Below, in pieces: positions 5,772-8,664 of a stretch of DNA of 8,664 nucleotides. A program made the translations under genes and the position numbers. The first letter of the stretch is position 1; each line of letters begins with the position of its first letter. The stretch spans positions 35,291 through 43,954 of the forward strand of contig PASO01000008.1 in NCBI GenBank assembly GCA_002712135.1. Direction: 5' to 3'. The notes under the pieces are model-generated. The model saw nothing but the letters and a program-made list of their open reading frames with translations. It ran no database searches and was not told where the DNA came from. The stretch comes from Gammaproteobacteria bacterium. GTDB lineage: Bacteria > Pseudomonadota > Gammaproteobacteria > Pseudomonadales > Azotimanducaceae.

Positions 5772-7214
5772 ATCCGAATATTTTTCCTCACCCACGTGAA
5801 CATGCATCGCACCGAACTCTGCACAACGACTTAAGGTAGGAACTGCTTTTCCAGGGTTTAGGATTCCCTGGTGATCGAAACTCGATTTAACCTCATGAAA
5901 TACTTCCAGTTCCGCATCCCTGAATTGAATACACATCTGATCTATCTTCTCGACACCCACACCATGTTCACCAGTGATAGTGCCCCCCTTTTCGATACAC
6001 AGCGCAAGAATTTGTGCACCGAATGCCTCCGCTCTCTGTAATTGATCACTGTCGTTCGCGTCGTAAAGTATCAGCGGATGCAAATTACCATCGCCGGCAT
6101 GAAAGACATTCGCGCAAGGCAAAGCAAATTTCTCTGACAGTTCAGAAATCGCCGTAAGCACCTCCGGTAATTCCCTCCGAGGAATCGTACCGTCCATGCA
6201 GTAGTAGTCCGGTGCAATACGTCCCACCGCAGGAAACGCGGCTTTTCGCCCCTGCCATAATCTGAAACGTTCCGCCTCCTCCCACGCAGTTGAAACACTT
6301 GTCGCACCGCAACGATCAAGAATTGATAAGAGTTGCTGATGCTGTACTTGCACCTCATCCACATTGCCATCCAACTCGCACAGAAGCAGCGCAGCTGCGT
6401 CAGTGGGATACCCCGCATGCACGAAGGCCTCGGCCGCTTCTGCCGCAAGTTGGTCCATCATCTCCAAACCCGCGGGCAAAATGCCATCTGCGATAATTTC
6501 GCCCACACAACCGGCAGCAGCGGTGACACTGTCGAAAGCCACAAGCGCAACGCATATAACTGACGGTTTCACCAGCAGCTTTACCGTTACTTCTACGACA
6601 ATCCCCAGCATGCCTTCTGAACCGTGCATGAGGGCAAGCAAATCAAAGCCAGCTGAGTCGAGCGCCTCCCCACCCAATTCGTACAGCTCTCCCTGGGGTG
6701 ACACTATCTTAAGGCCCATCACGTTGTGTACGGTGAGACCGTATTTTAGGCAGTGGACACCCCCGGAATTCTCAGCAACATTGCCACCGATGGTACAGGC
6801 TATCTGTGACGATGGGTCCGGCGCGTAATATAGCCCCAGATGTTCTACCGCCTTCGTAATTGCTAAATTGGTAACCCCAGGCTCGATACGTGCAACACAC
6901 GCCCTCTCATCGACCTCCAGAATTTTATTGAACTTAGCAAGACTCAGCAGTACACCGTGGTCATGTGGCATTGCGCCACCGGACAGACCCGTTCCTGCAC
7001 CCCGAGCGACAACAGGCACATCGTGCTCTGCACATAACGCCACAATACGCTGCACGTCTGACACAGTTGAAGGCAACACAACTATCCATGGCACCTGCTT
7101 CTTCGCCGTTAGACCATCAGTTTCATATACCTTCAAGCGCGCGACATCGGTGATCATATCGTCGCCACATATTTTTCGCAGCACTTGTATAAATGAGTTC
7201 TTATCGAATGACAT
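5757..7214 (-). CDS. glcD: Glycolate oxidase catalytic FAD subunit
   Basis: The 485-residue protein (E. coli GlcD about 499) oxidises glycolate to glyoxylate. Residues 42-217 are the PCMH FAD-binding domain, with RGAGTGLSGGAMP (71-83) and PDPSSQIACTIGGNVAENSG (132-151). Residues from about 218 to 457 are the FAD-linked oxidase C-terminal cap, with HAGDGNLHP (372-380), GEHGVGVEK (415-423) and FDHQGILNPGK (446-456). D-lactate dehydrogenases share this fold, but the immediate glcE and glcF neighbours fix the assignment. It is the first gene of the operon. ATG 7214 is supported by AAGG on the minus strand 7 nt upstream and a perfect TATAAT further up. No glcG, glcB (malate synthase) or glcC regulator is in the window, so glyoxylate use must be encoded elsewhere. 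Confidence 0.96.
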   Translation of the reverse strand: MSFDKNSFIQVLRKICGDDMITDVARLKVYETDGLTAKKQVPWIVVLPSTVSDVQRIVALCAEHDVPVVARGAGTGLSGGAMPHDHGVLLSLAKFNKILEVDERACVARIEPGVTNLAITKAVEHLGLYYAPDPSSQIACTIGGNVAENSGGVHCLKYGLTVHNVMGLKIVSPQGELYELGGEALDSAGFDLLALMHGSEGMLGIVVEVTVKLLVKPSVICVALVAFDSVTAAAGCVGEIIADGILPAGLEMMDQLAAEAAEAFVHAGYPTDAAALLLCELDGNVDEVQVQHQQLLSILDRCGATSVSTAWEEAERFRLWQGRKAAFPAVGRIAPDYYCMDGTIPRRELPEVLTAISELSEKFALPCANVFHAGDGNLHPLILYDANDSDQLQRAEAFGAQILALCIEKGGTITGEHGVGVEKIDQMCIQFRDAELEVFHEVKSSFDHQGILNPGKAVPTLSRCAEFGAMHVHVGEEKYSDLERF

Positions 7215-7241
7215 CGGACTACCTTACTATAAGCCGCACGG

Positions 7242-7269
7242 ATTATACGCCATACTGTGCACTAGCTAA
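7242..7269 (-). promoter_or_regulatory. Probable sigma70 promoter of glcDEF
   Basis: On the minus strand a perfect -10 TATAAT (complement of 7242-7247) is preceded, with a 16-nt spacer, by a weak -35 TTAGCT (complement of 7264-7269, 3 of 6 matches). The predicted start gives a leader of about 20 nt before glcD. A GTGCAC palindrome (7257-7262) lies in the spacer and could be an operator, but I recognise no specific regulator site. Confidence 0.55.
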
Positions 7270-7271
7270 CA

Positions 7272-7300
7272 TCGTATGAGCCCACCATATCGCCTATAAT
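7272..7300 (+). promoter_or_regulatory. Probable sigma70 promoter of ribBA
   Basis: A perfect -10 TATAAT (7295-7300) has a weak -35 TCGTAT (7272-7277, 3 of 6 matches) with a 17-nt spacer. Transcription would start near 7307, only about 24 nt before the GTG start. It is divergent from the glcDEF promoter, with the two -10 elements about 50 bp apart. Confidence 0.55.
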
Positions 7301-7320
7301 CCTGGCTAGAACACAAATTT

Positions 7321-7324
7321 GAGG
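7321..7324 (+). promoter_or_regulatory. Ribosome-binding site that sets the ribBA start at 7331
   Basis: GAGG (7321-7324) lies 6 nt before GTG 7331. A TTG at 7319 is in frame but overlaps this Shine-Dalgarno and has none of its own, so GTG 7331 is the likely start. Confidence 0.75.
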
Positions 7325-7330
7325 TCTAAA

Positions 7331-8443
7331 GTGCCGATCAACTCAGTCGAGGAAATCCTGGAAGATTTCCGACAAGGCAAAATGGTACTCATCATGGATG
7401 ATGAAGACCGGGAGAATGAAGGTGACCTTATCATCGCCGCAGATGTCGTCACACCAGAGCACATTACATTCTTCGCACGATACGCCTGCGGGTTAATCTG
7501 TTTGACCGTCACCGAAGAACGGGCGCGACAGTTGAACCTGCCGCTAATGGTGGAGCACAACAATTCCCTTCACGAGACAAACTTTACCGTTTCTATAGAA
7601 GCCGCTGACGGCATCACAACGGGCATTTCCGCCGCCGATAGGGCCAAGACTATTCGTGCCGCAGTCGCAAAGAATGCCAAGCCATCTGATCTTGTGATGC
7701 CTGGACATATATTCCCACTTATTGCGAAGGAAGGAGGTGTCTTAACTCGAGCTGGTCATACCGAAGCAGGTTGTGACCTAGCACGCATCGCCGGTTACAC
7801 GCCTGCAGCTACAATTGTTGAAGTGATGAATGAAGATGGCACCATGGCTCAGCGTGAAGAGCTTGAAGCATTCGCAACCCAACATGATATTAAAATCGGC
7901 ACCATTGCCGACTTAATTCAATACAGAACACTCTACGACAAAACGATAGAGCATAAAGATACACGACCTGTAACTACCGCCATGGGTGAATTTCGTCTGC
8001 ACACCTATACCGACAAGATATCTGAATGCGTTCATTTCGCCCTAGTCAAAGGAGACATCGACGAAAAACACCCATGTCTTGTGCGTGTTCAGGTATTAAA
8101 TACATTAAGAGATATTCTGCTGACCGAACGGCCAGGCGAGAAACCCAGTTGGTCGTTGCACGATTCCATGGCAAAAATCGCACAGGAAGGGAATGGCGTA
8201 GTGGTCATTGTCGGACAAGAACCATCCCAAGAAGAGTCTTTAGCCCAAGTTAATCACTTTCCTGATGTTCCTCCCATACAGCGGCACAACAATGAAGTAG
8301 GTGTCTACCGCCTCGTGGGTACCGGCAGCCAGATTCTGCGAGATATCGGCGTAGGCAAGATGCGCTTACTAAGCTCCCCAATTCGCTTTAACGCAATTTC
8401 CGGCTTCCAACTGGAAGTAGTCGAATTCGTTGAGAATGAATAG
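7331..8443 (+). CDS. ribBA: 3,4-dihydroxy-2-butanone-4-phosphate synthase with degenerate GTP cyclohydrolase II-like domain
   Basis: The 370-residue protein starts at GTG 7331. Residues 1-205 are a complete RibB domain, which converts ribulose 5-phosphate to 3,4-dihydroxy-2-butanone 4-phosphate for riboflavin synthesis. It shows [11 protein letters not shown] (23-33; Arg27, Glu28, Glu30, Asp32), [10 protein letters not shown] (79-88), [12 protein letters not shown] (97-108), [12 protein letters not shown] (140-151; His143) and EVMNEDG (164-170; Glu164). Residues 211-370 align with GTP cyclohydrolase II. However, the segment that should carry the three zinc cysteines reads [15 protein letters not shown] (249-263), with only a non-equivalent Cys249, and the QEGRGIGL motif is replaced by [10 protein letters not shown] (295-304). 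This half is therefore very probably not a cyclohydrolase, a pattern known in many gammaproteobacterial RibB proteins, and a separate ribA is expected elsewhere. The only leader is about 24 nt. Confidence 0.93.
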   Translation: MPINSVEEILEDFRQGKMVLIMDDEDRENEGDLIIAADVVTPEHITFFARYACGLICLTVTEERARQLNLPLMVEHNNSLHETNFTVSIEAADGITTGISAADRAKTIRAAVAKNAKPSDLVMPGHIFPLIAKEGGVLTRAGHTEAGCDLARIAGYTPAATIVEVMNEDGTMAQREELEAFATQHDIKIGTIADLIQYRTLYDKTIEHKDTRPVTTAMGEFRLHTYTDKISECVHFALVKGDIDEKHPCLVRVQVLNTLRDILLTERPGEKPSWSLHDSMAKIAQEGNGVVVIVGQEPSQEESLAQVNHFPDVPPIQRHNNEVGVYRLVGTGSQILRDIGVGKMRLLSSPIRFNAISGFQLEVVEFVENE

Positions 8444-8449
8444 CCATGA

Positions 8450-8664
8450 AAGCACGTGCTCACACAGTTTCGTACCATAGTAAATTCTGATGGCAGTAAT
8501 CTGGAAGACTAGTACGAAGAGCTTAATGACGTATATGAGGATATTGTCACCATCGCTTAAACAATGCGGGATCGGATCAGAGCGTTGGAATCAGAAGCGG
8601 AAGCACTATTCGACGAATAGACAGACGAATTAGAAAAAAATCTAGCCAAAATCTGTGCCGAAAA
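8450..8664 (+). pseudogene. Decayed remnant of a DUF2959-family gene, N-terminus missing, runs off window
   Basis: One frame (codons starting at 8450, 8453 and so on) reads as protein through three stops: TAG 8510, TAA 8558, TAG 8618. The pieces are KHVLTQFRTIVNSDGSNLED, YEELNDVYEDIVTIA, TMRDRIRALESEAEALFDE and TDELEKNLAKICAE. From memory this matches the DUF2959 core (ALEQF..., LE-YEALNDEYE, DRI-A-E-VAEALFDEW). The family's lipoprotein signal and first 45 or so residues are absent, because ribBA ends only 6 bases before the homology begins. The third stop falls where the family has Trp (TGG to TAG), and the others sit at Lys/Arg-like and Glu-like positions, so point mutation explains them. 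An ATG at 8446 joins this frame only after a one-base shift. It is judged a pseudogene and not an expressed gene. Confidence 0.72.

Noticed and set aside
6364..7269. Long plus-strand open frames (6364-6828 and 6868-7269) opposite glcD
   Set aside because: They are antisense shadows of a fully conserved glcD, lack domain features, and the second runs into the divergent promoter region.
7301..7330. FMN riboswitch ahead of ribBA
   Set aside because: Only about 24 nt separate the predicted transcription start from the start codon, far too short for an FMN aptamer.
7319..7330. TTG start giving a four-residue longer RibBA
   Set aside because: The TTG overlaps the GAGG Shine-Dalgarno of GTG 7331, and the shorter form matches the usual RibB N-terminus.
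8490..8633. 47-codon open frame starting at ATG 8490
   Set aside because: It lies out of frame over the DUF2959-like remnant, has no Shine-Dalgarno and shows no recognisable domain.
8450..8664. TAG/TAA read as glutamine or another recoded sense codon
   Set aside because: TAG and TAA serve as normal stops for all eight other genes here, and the third internal stop falls at a position that is Trp in the family as I recall it. Mutation is simpler.

Overview
The window looks like chromosomal DNA from a free-living proteobacterium, probably a gammaproteobacterium and plausibly marine. This is inferred from three things: a RibBA whose C-terminal cyclohydrolase domain has lost its metal and catalytic residues, a remnant of a DUF2959-type protein, and a glcDEF glycolate oxidase operon. 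I see no insertion sequence, integrase, tRNA, rRNA or CRISPR array. Five of the eight intact stop codons are TAG, three are TAA and none is TGA.

Layout. (1) Positions 1-1601, plus strand: the 3' part of a crotonase-family (enoyl-CoA hydratase/isomerase-like) gene, open at the left edge, followed 8 nt later by a phytanoyl-CoA dioxygenase-family gene. Together they look like a two-gene acyl-CoA or hydroxylation unit of unknown substrate. (2) 1602-1699: a convergent intergenic region with two consecutive hairpins and no poly-U tract. (3) 1700-2377, minus strand: an SRAP/YedK (HMCES-like) abasic-site DNA-protein crosslinking protein. (4) 2378-2615: a structured non-coding region with several hairpins, including a textbook intrinsic terminator pointing towards the next gene and a hairpin next to that gene's ribosome-binding region. 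(5) 2616-3548, plus strand: a carbamoyltransferase of the ornithine carbamoyltransferase superfamily with substituted amino-acid-side motifs. (6) 3560-7214, minus strand: a tightly packed glcD-glcE-glcF operon for oxidation of glycolate to glyoxylate, convergent with the carbamoyltransferase. (7) 7215-7330: a divergent promoter region with a perfect TATAAT on each strand. (8) 7331-8443, plus strand: ribBA for riboflavin synthesis. (9) 8450-8664: the decayed, N-terminally truncated remnant of a DUF2959-family gene with three in-frame stops, running off the right edge.

Most genes are ordinary housekeeping or central metabolism. The parts most worth a second look are the structured leader plus the atypical carbamoyltransferase it precedes (2461-3548), and the pseudogene at the right edge. 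I did not find a convincing new multi-gene defence or mobile system.
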